Assembly (NCBI GenBank): GCA_025716815.1
Contig: JAIXMN010000006.1
Location: 310,001-374,000 of the forward strand
DNA from: Dichotomocladium elegans
Taxonomy: Eukaryota > Mucoromycota > Mucoromycetes > Mucorales > Lichtheimiaceae
Direction: 5' to 3'
Length of the DNA: 64,000 nt
In this document: positions 42,198 to 54,497 of the stretch, piece after piece
How the letters are laid out: every line of letters begins with the position of its first letter
How positions within the stretch are numbered: the stretch's first letter is position 1
The notes under the pieces: model-generated
What the model saw: the letters and a program-made list of their open reading frames with translations, nothing else
Told to the model about the DNA's origin: nothing
The model's database searches: none
Position numbers and translations under genes: made by a program

Positions 42198-44763
42198 TTT
42201 GACGTGAGACATACGGATAAGTTGAATCTCGAGTTCTTCGCGGTCAGACGCTTCCAGCTGCTCCTCCGTAGGACCATTCAGCGATGTCTGCTCAAATTTG
42301 CGCTCCAATTCAAGTTCCATTAAACTCGTCACCGACTGAGGCGCGGAGTAGGCCACATCGTGAGGCCCGAGAGCGGGTCGATCCATCTTATTTGCTCCAC
42401 CAAAGAAGTACGTGAGGAACGAATCCTTGCCTTCCAATGTGTTGTTCTCCTTGGCCTCGTAATGACTTCCATTAGCCGATGCTAGCAAATTCGCTGGCCC
42501 TGTTGTCATCGCTGCCTCATCGTCAGGGACACTAGGTCCGGTGCTGCGCGTACCCGCGGCAGTCGATGCCAGATGAGTTGGTGCCTAGAGATATCTCCCC
42601 AAATCAGCAACAACCTTATTTCTGTTGCCTTCTTCTACCTTTCGCTTGTCTGCCTTTTTCTTCTTCATCTTTGACTCGTTTTCGAGGTTCGCCATAGCGC
42701 CGGTCGCACCCAAGAAATCAGGATGATTTGTATTGATATAGGCCCGCTCAATCGCAATTAGACTTTGGACATAGTCCGAGGTGGGACCTAAACGCTCACG
42801 CAGTAGTTCGGATACAACTTCAACAAGCTTGCTATGGAGCCGCGGATATCTCATCAGTTCCTATATGTACATATCAGTCACTTGTCGTTACTAACAACAT
42901 CCGTGCCCCCTGTTTCCGCTGACCTTGTTGTCGGAGATGTGACAGATCTTCATGAGCTCCTCGTAGACGAGCTCGACACAGCGAAGACTTGGAGATTCCA
43001 AAAGCTTGATTTGGGGTCTGACCAGCAGGTCAAACGCAAGCTCTGGAACAAAAAGCGAAGGCCGGGGTCCTGTGGAATTGCGGATGGCTGTGCGGATATC
43101 ATTGTTGGTCAAATTTGCTCCGGGAGTGATTGAATCCAGAGCGGTTCCAAAGACATTGTTGAATATAAAATAGATGCGGGCACCACCGCATCTGTAAGAA
43201 AATAATTTAGAATGTTTTTTTGGTATGGGATAGCTGCGAGAACGCGGGGGAACCTACAAATCCTTGGTGGACATCTCAGAGGAAGTACCGTCTATGGCAG
43301 CCACAAAGTCGTTCGCAAATTTGGTCAAAAGCTTGAGAATCAGCGATCCCTACGATGCAATATAAAGCGCACATGTGAGATCGTTTGGTCCCTTCTCTCT
43401 TTCCTGTATTGTCTATGGCATTACGCGATGCACCACTCCGTTTGAAAATGTGGGATCTCCGTACTGATGAAGTTCCTGCTGAGTCTGACTGACGAGAGAG
43501 CTCAGCTTAGTCCGCAGTTCGGGTAGTTTTTCTTTGATGCGGGTATACAGGATCTATAAAACCGAGTCTTGCGTCAAACAGATGCTGCTGCTGCTGCTAG
43601 AAATCAGGACCAACATACGCTGTTCAGCTGCTTGCTCAGATATTGCGTGCCACATCGATTTGCAATACTTCTGTATGCAGGATGCTGCCGGAAAAATTCC
43701 TCTTCTGCACGCATCGCATCGTTCATGGGCTTGTTTGTCAGAATGTCTTGTTGGCTTCTGTTCACAACACCCACAAAACCAAGCTTGAGCGGATAGGCAC
43801 GACCCATCAAAACGTCCAATGCATTGGTCCCAGCGTCCATCAAATCAAGTTTGGTTAGGACGCCAACCGTCCGCTTGCCTTTTCAATTTCAGATTTAGGC
43901 ATGCACCTGAAAACCCGGGCTTGTTTTTGAAAATACACTGACCTTCAGGATCGACCTGACGCGCCAGTTTAAGACTGTCCGAGTTAGCAACATCCATATT
44001 CGCTGGAGACACGGCGAGAATGACGCTATTCATATTTACAATGAGTTTTGCTGCATCATGTAAAGTATTCGCAATTTCCCCTTTTTGCCGACACACTCGC
44101 GTGCGTATAGATACCTGTTGGGATTAGAAGTGTAATCCATCACTAGCGATCGGATCTGCTTCTCGATGTCGGTTGGTTGGTCGCCTATTCATCATTTTCG
44201 TTAACACATGATGCGGAAAATCAAGTTCTTTCGTCTCTGGACTAACAGTACCAATAGGGATCTTTTTTTTTTACAAGAGTGTGAGGATTAGATCCGAATG
44301 AACGTACGCTACTTATGAGTTCCCGTCACCCTCTCTTTACCTTGGTGAGGCCTGGCAAATCGACAAGTGTCAGGGTCAGAACCTTGGGTGAATAGATGCG
44401 CAATTGGATCGGCACTCGCGAAATGCCCTTGTTGGCACCGGCAACACGCGTGGTTTCGCGCTCAATCTCATCGCGGATCTCGCCAAAGTCATAGAAGCGT
44501 TTACCGCGCGAGTGCATAAACTCGCCATATTCCTCCGCATCCGCCTCGCGCTGTGTAATGAGCTGCAAAATCAGAGGGCGCCGGGTCACAATGCCACTGC
44601 CACGTGGAAGAAAATCCCGTTGAACAATGGCTTCAAGAACAGACGACTTCCCAGAAGACTGTGAGCCGACAACGACGATTTGCGGCAGATCCAGACTCTC
44701 GTATGAGCTGATGGATGCAAGTACGGTCTGGAGCTTGTTGGTCAACTGAATAAGATCTTCCAT
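41858..44763 (-). CDS. DNM1: Dynamin-related GTPase, DNM1/DRP1 type
   Basis: Eleven exons (44763-44341, 44261-44252, 44184-44115, 44025-43943, 43878-43619, 43553-43425, 43349-43258, 43191-42924, 42860-42639, 42584-42215, 42111-41858) give 726 residues. GTPase motifs are GSQSSGKS (33-40), DLPG (135-138) and TKLD (204-207). The middle/stalk follows ([27 protein letters not shown]). A variable insert after [11 protein letters not shown] follows, then the GED ([32 protein letters not shown]). The GED wording fits DNM1 (mitochondrial and peroxisomal fission) better than VPS1. Exon 2 is a 10-nt microexon. A GCT tandem run lies in the last intron, not in the coding sequence. Confidence 0.93.
42163..42195. 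repeat. (GCT)11 trinucleotide repeat inside DNM1 intron 10
   Basis: Eleven perfect GCT units, read as GCA on the coding strand. It lies between the donor GTATGTCTCA and the acceptor TGTATAG. Read through, it would give a poly-alanine run, but splicing removes it and restores the GED. Confidence 0.9.
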
Positions 44764-46111
44764 AGCGTAGAAGCGTATTCTTTATTTTTCCGCGCGGCGT
44801 ATATGGGTATGCTCTTGTGTTTCTGCGTGTTTGTACACGACCGTTGCAGGCGAAAGGAAATGAGAGAGGGACAGTGGGAGGTGTGAGGGGGGTAGTTGGT
44901 GTGAAAGAAAACAGGGCAAGGAGCTGTCAACTGTTTTTTATCCCTTTCTCCCCCCCCAATTAACCCCGCAATTATTAACAAAGATGCGCTCTGCTTGTTG
45001 TCCTTCCCAAACTCAGCCAATTACATCACCGTTGTTTGGCTGAATCCGTTATTTCCTGCGTCGCACTGCAAGTAACCATTTTTTATTGCTTGATGTCCAG
45101 CTTTGCCCATAGAATACAGTATAGAAAGCCGCAGTCATTTGAAACGCCATTTTCTTTACGCGCAGCAGCAATTTTATGCATAGATAGTCCGAATAGGGCG
45201 CCGTACTATGAGGTTTGTTAATGAGAGTAGTCGAAACGTGCTGAAATCACCTATGCGGCAATATAAATCTTAAATGGCTACTACACACATAAAAACTTTG
45301 ATCTGCAGAATTGTCGACAGAACAGATATACACAACCAACGAATATGTCTATACATAAACTCGGCAGGTCCAAATAAAACTATCACGAAAGAGTCTGCGT
45401 ATATGACGGCCAACTCTGCCGACATGGTTCAATCACAAGAGGATATCGCTTGAAGGTAAGTACCATTATGGCAATCGTTTGTCGTCAAAGGTAGCCCTAT
45501 GGTATGCACGAGCCATTGAGCGGACCGCGGGTTCTAATCAGCAAGACGTCCGCAGCATACGTGGTCCTGACCGTGATGTAGGGGAAAAAAGAAGAACAAG
45601 AAACTGTGAGAAACCAAAGTCTATTAGAACGGAAGAGGGCACTAATCGCAACTGAGGGATTCGTGAGTAGGCCTGATAGGACTGCTTCAGACGCAGAAGG
45701 GCAGTCAGTGCTTAACATTGCAAATGTTGTACACAGGCCAACTTGCAGTATCACTCAAGTTACATATCATCTTGACGTGCGTCTATCTCGGCGTTAATAC
45801 AAGTACACTCTTCCAATGTGCCAAAGGAAACTTATATACAAGAGTCGTCTTGTGACGGTTACCATCTTCGGATTGATCATGGTTGAGAAAGCGTTCTTCT
45901 GTTTTCCATCAGTTTAACCGACCACCTCACGTATGAATGGAGACGGACGTATCGGCTCCAAGGGAATAATAAGATGAACGTATGTATTTATGATCAACAC
46001 AAAAAATGTGTCGTATGGATGTTGATCCTGCGACTTCAATTTTGGTGTACTTTATTATCCATGCCAACATTGGTCATCCAAGTCCGTGTATAAAAAAAGA
46101 ATCTAGAATTT
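44764..46111. other. 1.35-kb spacer without recognised gene
   Basis: Lies between DNM1's start and the stop of the ankyrin-FYVE gene. Mixed AT-rich sequence. Short frames on both strands lack features. I checked for tRNA-like arms near 45500-45560 and found none that fold. Confidence 0.5.
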
Positions 46112-48374
46112 CTACTCACGCCCGAGGTCGGCGTAGCACTTGTCACACACGCGATGGTGTTGCGATGCAAGCACTTGGAGTGACTCGAAGGGGCCATTGG
46201 GGTCTTGCAAAATGTCTGATGGATTGAGATACGTCCGTGAAGAAGAGCATTTATCGCACACGATGAGTCCACAACGACGGCAGTGATGACGTCTGCTAAG
46301 CAAGTTAAAGCGGCGTTCACATCGACGACAGGTCTTGCCTTCAGCATCTGGTTCCCATATGAACGTGCGCGGCCCACTTGCATTGTCATCTTCCTGTATC
46401 TGCGTCTCAGCTTCAGCGATGGACGACTCCTGCACCCCCATAACTGGCCGTGACTCTTGTGCAATGTACCACGTAGATCTGCTCCCTGCAGCACCACTGT
46501 CGCGACTCCATGGATTAGTATCAAATTCAGCGGCGCCCTCAGCTGATGAACTGTCACCAAAGGGCGGTTGCTCATCACCCGAGTTTCTATCGCGGAGCAG
46601 CCCCAATTCTCGGGCCAGTTCTGTGTTCTCCGGCCGACTGGTGACGGGTGTTGACAATTTGGTTCCTGCCACGGCGATCAAACCATTCAGGCGATCTGCC
46701 TTTTGGGAGTAAGACGAAACAAGCACACTGGCCTGATGTTTTCGATGCTGGTTCGAGTCATCTTAAAAATCATGTCTCCTGATTAGAGATATTTTTTGGC
46801 ATTTGCTGCACCCTGTCAGTTGCGAACTCACTTTTCATTCCTGCCAGCAACACCTGGACAGCCTCTTCGTACACTCGAACCTCGCGAGTAAGCTCAAGTA
46901 CGTCTGTTGCCTCGTTAACATCATCGTTCCTGTGTTGCTCGTCCTTGATGTGGCGGACCAGCGTCTCTGCCTGTTCCAGATAGTCTACTCTCGTATGATC
47001 TTCTACAGGTCTCCCTCTTGCTAGATCCATCCGACGCTTCATCACACGGACCCAGCGACGACGGCGAACCCACCCATATCCTCCTGTAGGTGCTACAGGA
47101 GTCCATTTTTCGTCGTTATCGCCAAATGACCGTGCGTACTGCCATCCTGACGTCGGATCGACCCGAGGGTCGCTGTAATCAATGTGCCAGTCAGTGAGCC
47201 AGAACCAGTTTGATCCTCCACCATCGCCTGGCGCAGAAGGAAGCATAACCTGATCCTTGGAAGTAGGGACACCTGAAGGATGGTGAGACCAAGGACCGCG
47301 ACGGTCATTCTTTGAGATAGAGTTCGGACTGAAATGAGGACGCGAGAGGCCGAGGAGGGAAGAGGACCTCTGGTTTTCATGTAATATCACCATGACAGTA
47401 ATATGAAAATCGAAAAGGTCGTACTTTGGTTCGTCTAAAAGCGAGGGACGAAGAGTGAGCCGTTGGAAGAGATACGATATCAGATTGGCTATTTAACTTG
47501 CCTTGGCGCGCCTTCCACTCTTTTTCCTCGGCTTTTTGAAGCATCTCGCATATGTACGCTTCGCCAGCCTCACCTGATGCAGCACTGACATCATACGCAG
47601 CCTCTTGGAAGTTGTTTTTAATTAATGGGTTTGCGCCGGCTTCATCGAGGAGGTATTCAACAACAGACACATGGCCCTTGGAAGCAGCATTGACTAGCCA
47701 CATCTTCTTCATCAGACGCGCGTTATCCGTAACAGCGATCGCTTGACTTACTCAATGGGGTATGACCGGTCTTGTTTTGGACATTCACCTGGCTGCCGAA
47801 CTGCAGCAGTTTGCGAACGATTGGAAGGCTGCCGCGCGAACAGGCATTGTGGAGCGCAGTCCAGCCATCCTTGTCTTTATGGTGTATGTCTGCGTTTTTA
47901 GAAAGGAGGTATTGCACGACATGGTAATGCCCCCCATAAGAGGCTTTCAAAAGGGGAGTCTTTTTCATTTTCCAAAAGATCAGAAACCCTCTTGTTCATA
48001 GAAGAATTATCTTGAGATATCCTTACCTCGCCTTCCTTATCTAATGCGTCAACAGGAATATGATACTCCTCGACTAGACTCCGGACAATCTCATGGTGAC
48101 CTCGCGAAGCCGCAAAATGAATTGGAGTAAGTCCAGTGGACGGTTGAACCTCATTAGCGTCGCCGGGATGCAGCGTCAGAATCTGTTTGAAAAGTGACAG
48201 ATTGCCGGCGGCAGCCAGAGCATGGAGGGTTTTTTGTCGCAAAAGAGGGACAGGGTTGATATCCTTTGCCTGCGATGTGCTCAAGAGCTTCACAAAACGA
48301 TTGTGAATGTCACCATAATACTTATGTCGCTCTCCGGGCACGGGTGGGGTGCAAAATTCGAGGACGCTGGTCAT
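46112..48374 (-). CDS. Ankyrin repeat - DysF (peroxin/ferlin) - FYVE zinc finger protein
   Basis: Five exons (48374-48027, 47959-47752, 47693-47425, 47369-46832, 46761-46112) give 670 residues. The N-terminal third carries about five ankyrin repeats, e.g. GLTPIHFAASRGHHEIVRSL, ETPLLKASYGGHYHVVQYLL, GWTALHNACSRGSLPIV and GHTPLINAASKGHVSVVEYL. A DysF-like pair follows: NWFWLTDWHIDYS and WTPVAPTGGYGWVRRRRW. The C-terminus is a FYVE domain with WEPD, RRHHCR and the CxxC pairs, so it should bind PI3P on endosomes. The combination suggests an endosomal or vacuolar scaffold. It is head-to-head with the next gene. Intron 2's acceptor (CTAG at 47694) was picked because it restores the GHTPLINAA repeat. 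Confidence 0.9.
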
Positions 48375-48865
48375 GAAGGGCAAAAAGCTCCGTCTGTTTA
48401 AGTCGGACCTGCGTTTCTCTTTTGACCAATGCCCTCTTGCTGTCCTCTCTTTTCTTTTTCAACTGCAGCTGTGCTACCGTGCACAAGGGACACCCACTTG
48501 CTCTTTTAGCGTATTACTTCCGTTTGGGCCGTATCAACGGAAGCGAGGAAAGAGGGGGTGATAGAGAAAAGGCACTGAGGGCAAGGACCATGATTGATTC
48601 ATGTGAGAAAGGGTGCCCATTGTAAATGGCGGGTGAACTCAAGAAGTTGACAGGAAACGGAAGCGCTCCTCGCTCTTCCCCCTCCCTCTTTGCCTCTCTG
48701 GTTTTGAAAATTAGCATTGGGGGGGGTGGTTTATAAAGTGCAAATTAGTCAATCGGTATCTCGTTTTTTTCGTTTTCTTTGCTTTGCCCAGCTAGCCAAA
48801 CCAACCAAACCTACCCTCACCCCGCCAACCAACTAAACAACCAAAGCCATTTTGCACACTTCCCC
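48375..48865. promoter_or_regulatory. Divergent promoter of two ankyrin genes
   Basis: About 490 bp between two head-to-head ankyrin genes. Contains T/C-rich leaders on both sides and a G-run near 48719. No gene is seen. Confidence 0.5.
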
Positions 48866-51731
48866 ATGACGGGTACATCAGTGCTGCCACCTGCGTCAGA
48901 ACCTGACCGCCTTCTCGATATGCCATTACACCATAAGCCTAAGCCCGCCAATGGCTCAACGACCGAGACCATGGGTGGCCTCCATATGATTAAGGAACAT
49001 GACGAGGAGGCAGAACAAGATCACGCCGCCGTCCGAAATCGGTATGAAACTATGACTTATAGTGACCTTTCTAGCCGAATGGCAGAAAACTACAAAGAGC
49101 TTTCGGCTATGCTCAATAACATGGGCACCAGTATAAGCGACCTGACGCCCACAGAGAAAGACCCACCTGATTTTCCGGTTGCGTGCGATGAAGAAGAAGA
49201 AGACGATGACCAGCTCATTCATCGCTCTGGAATGGACGATTCCATCAAGCGAGCCAAGATGACAAAGCTGTTTTGCAGGGCAGCGTCGAGTGGCGACTTG
49301 GATAAAGTGACTCAATGGCTGAACGGCCCTCATCGCGCCTATATTGATATTGATGCTAAAGATGAGGATGGGACGACGCCCTTGATTTACGCTGCATGCT
49401 TTAACAAGGCAGACATTGCGCAGGCGCTCCTGGAGGCGGGTGCGAAGACAGACGTGCAAGATTCATGTAGGTTTTGTTTGCTTGTGATCCAGCGTATGAC
49501 AAGAATTATTGCTGAATTATGAGCAAATCTTTGTTTACGCAACATAGATGGCTGGTCTGCTCTAATGTGGGCGACAAACAATAACAACGAGTCCATTGTC
49601 AAACTTCTTTTGGAGAGCGGTGCGTCGTCGCAAACCAAGTCGGCCAAAGGTCGGACCGTGTTCGATTTCCTAAACACCGATAACCAGAAAATCGTTGAAA
49701 TCTTGGCTACCAATCCACGGGACAGCTTCTCATCCACCTCTAGTCTCATGGGTCGAAATAATGGGAGCGTCTCGTCATCGTCATCCAACGCTGGCGATTA
49801 TGACTTTTATTACCAGTCCACTATGGAGGGTTATGACTCATTTATGACTGAAGAGGCTGACCGCCGTCGCAAGTTGCTCGAGACCGCGATTGCCCTTGCA
49901 GATGGTCAAAGTTGTGGTAGCGATGACGAAAACGCGGCTTCCTATGACGATGACTTTGCCGGTCGCGGCAATGATCCGAGTGATGATGAGGACTGTGAGA
50001 TGGGCGATAGTACTATCGAGTTCCTCTGGGACCGATGTCTTCCAGACCAGATGTTTGTGTTCAGTGCAGACAATCTGAACTACATCCTCGATACGGTGAT
50101 CACCAACATCCAGCTGCCTGTCCGCTCACGCCAGGAAATATGCATTCCTGCTAATGTTGTGTTCCTGAGTGCCCGTTTTGCACATTATTTCTCTAGTGAT
50201 GAGCTCCTGCAGGATGTGATGACAGGCGCAATGGACCGTATCAGCACAGAAATCAAGGTTCGCAAGGGAGAGAGGAAGGAAGGATGAAAGAAGATGCTTA
50301 GGTTGCCTCCTTGTTGGTTTAATCCAATCATGTTCTGCATAGACGAATGCGCGCAATGTGCATATACTATCCTTCTGGATCACCAATGCAACACAACTTC
50401 TCTATTACCTCAAGAAAGATGCAGGTCTGGTCGTCCCCACTGCTGAACATCAGCTGCAGATTTCTGAACTGATATCCGAAATTTATACAATGATCGTGAG
50501 CGACACGGAGAGACGCCTCGCGAAGATTTTAACGCCTGCTATGATCAACCATGAGTTGATACCCGGCATGGACGATGTCAACTTTGCAGACGATTGGCAG
50601 CGTTTCTTCCGTCGCAGCACACGGCGCTCCGTCATGGTTCCTCCCGATGGCGGGCTGGCTGTCCAGATGAAGCGCAGTTCCAGCACCCAGTCAACGTCCA
50701 AGGAAGCACCAGCACCAGCACCAGCACCAGCATCAGCATCAACAGCGAAAGCATCGAACGCCGCTGCCGCTACCACCACTACCAGTAGCCACAATACCTT
50801 CATTATCTCGCCGCAGTCTGTTACCAGTCTCTTAACGTCTACGCTCTATGTCCTCCAATCCTATGATGTACATCCTACTATCATTATCCAGGCCCTTGCG
50901 CAATTCTTCCACTACATGTCCTGCGAAATGTTCAACCGGATTCTCTCAAACAAGAAGATGCTTTGTCGATCAAAAGCCGTACAGATCCGCATGAACATTT
51001 CGCAAATCGAGGACTGGGTGTGCGAACAACATCTCCCATCAAGCCTCGTTAGCTATTTTGACCCAACCACACAGCTCCTGCAGCTCTTGCAGTGCTTAAC
51101 GCAGCTCCATGACCTCGTCAGCTTCATCCATACAGTGAAGAAGTTTGATGCGCTAAACGCGCTTCAGGTCAAGCGGTGTGTGACGAACTACCGATACGAG
51201 GTCAATGAGCAGCGATTACCTGAGGAGATTGAAAAGTATGCGATGCAGCTCGCTGAGGACACAATCCGCTACAAGCAGGCACGGTCGCTTGAAATTGTAC
51301 GGAGAAAGAGTACGTCGATGGCTCGCACCCAGAGCGTGTCCATGCGCCGCTCGCGCTCTCGGCGTGACAGCGTCTCGAGCTTTGTAGGTTCATTGATGTC
51401 CAGTGTTGGCCTGTCGAACTCTGCGTCACTGCCACCCACCATCCCATCCACACCGACTGAGGAAAAGGAAGAGCTTGAGGTGGCGGTATCCGAAACAGCC
51501 ATATCAAGCTCAACGACGATCGACGAACCTGACCGCCTTGATGAAGAAGAGGTGAAGGAAACCCGGGACTCGAAGTTTATGCTGCCCTTCTCGGTACCCA
51601 CCACAGCTCACATGGTCAGCATCAACGGGTGGGCGCCGGAGAGCACCAAAAACGAAGAGCGACTGGTGGTTCCTGTGATTCCCGAGGAGTGGATGGATCG
51701 GTTGGACGATGCCAACCGGCCCTTGGAATGA
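48866..51731 (+). CDS. Ankyrin - dilute (DIL) domain protein
   Basis: Three exons (48866-49466, 49548-50257, 50343-51731) give 899 residues. Two to three ankyrin repeats lie at about residues 135-240 (DGTTPLIYAACFNKADIAQALL, GWSALMWATNNNNESIVKLL). From about 375 to 680 a DIL domain follows, as in myosin V tails: FWITNATQLLYYLKKD, QALAQFFHYMSCEMFNRIL, MNISQIEDWVCEQHLP and LLQLLQCLTQ. The linker has an Ala/Pro run and the C-terminus is Ser/Arg-rich. Myosin V DIL domains bind cargo. A stand-alone ankyrin-DIL protein is a known fungal architecture, probably a trafficking adaptor. Confidence 0.92.
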
Positions 51732-52535
51732 TAATTTGAATATATATGATTATTATTATTATGTACTGTATGCTCTTCCCCGCGCACTCTTACCCACCCC
51801 GCCCTCGCTTCACCTCTTCCTCTTCCTTCATTCCCGCCCTGCTTCGCGAACAAAGTACCGCTCCCCTCCCCGTATAAGAAACCTTGGGGCAAATCTGTAG
51901 AAATAGGACGCCGTTTTTATATCTCGATAGGTATCATTATTACAAGATCAATCGAACAGCTTGTTGTTATGAGTGCGAGTCCCATCCTTACTGCGAATGA
52001 GAGTGCTGATCGCGAGGGGAGGAATGCGGGGTTGCATACCATCAATCCACGACCCCCTGCGGGCTTTGACAGCTCTCCTGCCTGACGGACGGGTGGCGCG
52101 CTTTACTACAAGGTATCTACGGGGAGTTGAAACCCACCCACCCACCGTTACAGCAGCCTCCTCCCCTTGCCCCCCTCACCCAAAGCGCGTATTCCCCGAG
52201 ACTTTGTCCGTCTCTTGCAACAATGCATCGAATGACGGTCGACGTCCAAGAAATCTACCTCCAACCGTTTGGGCAGTGGGCATATATGCCGCTTTATTCC
52301 GTGACAATTGGCTTTCGAATGGATGAGTCTTTATTACATCGTAGATAAATGAAAAGAGTGGCAAAGCAAATGTTGGTGTTGTGTGTGTGCATCAGTGGGG
52401 GATGCGTGTGTTTATGTGTGATTGTGCGAGCGTTAAATGTAGGTGAGCGATCAGCGTGTTTGTGTGTAATGTGCTAGAGGAAGTATGAACGATGGGTAGA
52501 TGGGGGGGCCAGCTGAGACAGGTCCTATAGCCTGC
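51732..52535. other. 0.8-kb convergent spacer
   Basis: Contains the 3' ends of the ankyrin-DIL gene and SURF6. TG-rich runs near 52380-52470. A short frame at 52203-52348 has no recognisable feature. A tRNA-like T-loop near 51950 does not fold. Confidence 0.5.
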
Positions 52536-54072
52536 TTATTTTTTGGACTTGTTCTTAGCAGCCTTGCCGCCAAAGCCGAAAGCGGCGCCCTCGAATCCGT
52601 GCCTTGCCTTCTTCTTGTCACCGCCCTTCTTCTTGTCACCACCCTTCTTCTTATCACCTCCCTTCTTCTTGATTTTACCACCAGCGGCCCGGTTTCGAAG
52701 GTTCTCTTCTCGCTTCTGAATCTTCCGTTTCTCATCCATCTTAACCTTCTCCGTACGCTTTCGCCACTCGTCCGCACTCTTCTTCTTGCGCTGTTCTGTG
52801 CGCTTGATGGTCTTCTTCAGTAATTTTGCATCGTCTTTGATCTTTTCTCCTGCCGCAAGCTGGACAGCCTTTTCCCACTGTTCTTTCTCCTCCAGCTCTG
52901 CAGCCTTGTCCATATTCTCCTCACGGAGCTTGTTCAGACGATCCTTTTTGGCCTCCACCTTTTGCAGCAGCGTCTTCGCATCCGTAGGGCCCTTCTTCTT
53001 CTTCTGTTCGTTGCCTAGCTCGACCTTGCTAAAGAACAGGTCCCCGTCCATCTTGATACCGTCCGCTGCAGAAGTTGGCTATGGAGAGGTGGTGTTTTGC
53101 GCAATGAGCTATGGTTTCTTAGATAGGGGTGATATCACGACCGAACTCACCTTTGCCTTCAGAGGCTTAACAATCTCCTCTGCAGGACCAGCATTGCCCT
53201 TTTCCTTCTTGGCCTTGATCGCCTTTTTACGCTCCTCGCGCTTCTTTTGTCGCTCAGCGAGAATTTCTTGTCGGCTTTGCGCCTTGGGCGTGCCCGAGTT
53301 GGGTGCGTTGCGCTTGCGGCGCAGGTCTGCGATGCGCTGCTGAAGGCGTCCGTGAAGTTCCGCAATATCGCTGCGTACCATGGGCTTTGTGTCGAGCTGG
53401 GCGAAGTCGGTGATCGAAGAAGAAGAGGTTAATTCATCTGTCGTAGATGACTTGGCAACACTGACAGCTTCGTCATTTTCGCTCTCCTCCTCCTCCTCTT
53501 CTTCTTCATTGTCTCCCTCGCTTTCTACAATTTCTTCGTCATCTTCCTCTTCTTCTTCTTCTTCTTCCTCCTCTTCTTCTTCTTCTTCTTCTGCTGCTGC
53601 TGCCTCCTCTGCTTTTTCCTTTTGGATTTCCGTAATTGATTTCATATTTTCAGGGTTGAACTTTCCAAGACAGTTTTAGTATTTCCCATGCTGGACAAAA
53701 TTTCTTTCTCTCGGTACCTTTGCCTTCTTCGCCTTCTTGGAGAGTTCCTTTGTTTCGCCATTTTTCCGCTTACTGTGCATATATGGGTTATTGACCTAGT
53801 TTATGCCATTGCAATGGAAAAATTATTCTCTATTCTTTTCCTTCCGAATTCGGAAAGGGGCACGGCCAATGGTTATGAGTAGTGCTTACATTGGTCTGGC
53901 TTTTCTCCGTAATGTAATATTTGGTGGGTATTAATCGGAGCATGCCGTCAAACAGCTTGGCGTGCGATGCAATGCGGTCCTATGATCAGGATTGATGAGA
54001 ACAACGCACAATTGCGGCGGATTGCGATAGAAGAAGTACAGGCAGTGATTCCAAAAGATCGAGCTGGACCAT
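52536..54072 (-). CDS. RRP14: SURF6/RRP14 ribosome biogenesis protein
   Basis: Five exons (54072-54040, 53979-53890, 53795-53718, 53660-53151, 53078-52536) give 417 residues. The SURF6 N-terminal box is rebuilt from three tiny exons: MVQLDLLESLP, then RIASHAKLFDGMLRLIPTKY, then KELSKKAKKAKFNPEN. A long Glu run follows. The C-terminal SURF6 domain is clear: DGDLFFSKVEL, KKGPTDAKTLLQKVEAKK, EKWEKAVQLAAGEKIKDD-like and RRTEKVKMDEKRKIQKREEN-like sequence. It ends with three GGDKKK units. It is a nucleolar protein needed for 60S and 40S assembly. The first exon is only 33 nt, and without it the protein would lack its box. Confidence 0.93.
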
Positions 54073-54497
54073 GGTGGGATTTGTTGATGTGGAAAGATCA
54101 AGAATGCAAAGGTTTTCAAAAAAAAAAAGGGATTTTCCTATTCGGGCTCAGGTCAGTCACGCCCGATCGAATAACAACAACAACGACAACAAAAAAAATT
54201 GGCGGAGTCAGCCACCATGCCTGGGCGGAGAAAGTGATTGCCTAACTGACCCAATCCTCACGTTTCATGCACTCTGCGTCCAATCAAATTTCATCTGTGG
54301 TTTTGTGGAGTTTGTTACAGCGTATCTTGCTGTGACGAACTCCAAGAGTACCTCTCACTTGCTGGCTGATGCGTCTGTGCACTGTCGACGTAGCAATCGA
54401 CACGAGGAAAACGTGTATGCGCGATACAGACTGCGTTTTGATGAATGATATATCTTTATTATTCATACAGCATTCAACGGAAATCAAAATGGCTCGT
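54073..54497. other. Spacer between SURF6 and VDAC
   Basis: About 425 bp with ACA/ACAACA runs near 54170-54195. No gene is seen. Confidence 0.5.

Noticed and set aside
42144..42214. Poly-alanine C-terminus for DNM1
   Set aside because: Intron splicing at 42214/42112 restores a full GED, whereas read-through would delete it.
51950..52030. Possible tRNA suggested by a GTTCGATT T-loop-like motif on the minus strand
   Set aside because: The flanking bases do not form a 5-bp T-stem and no acceptor or anticodon stem could be paired.
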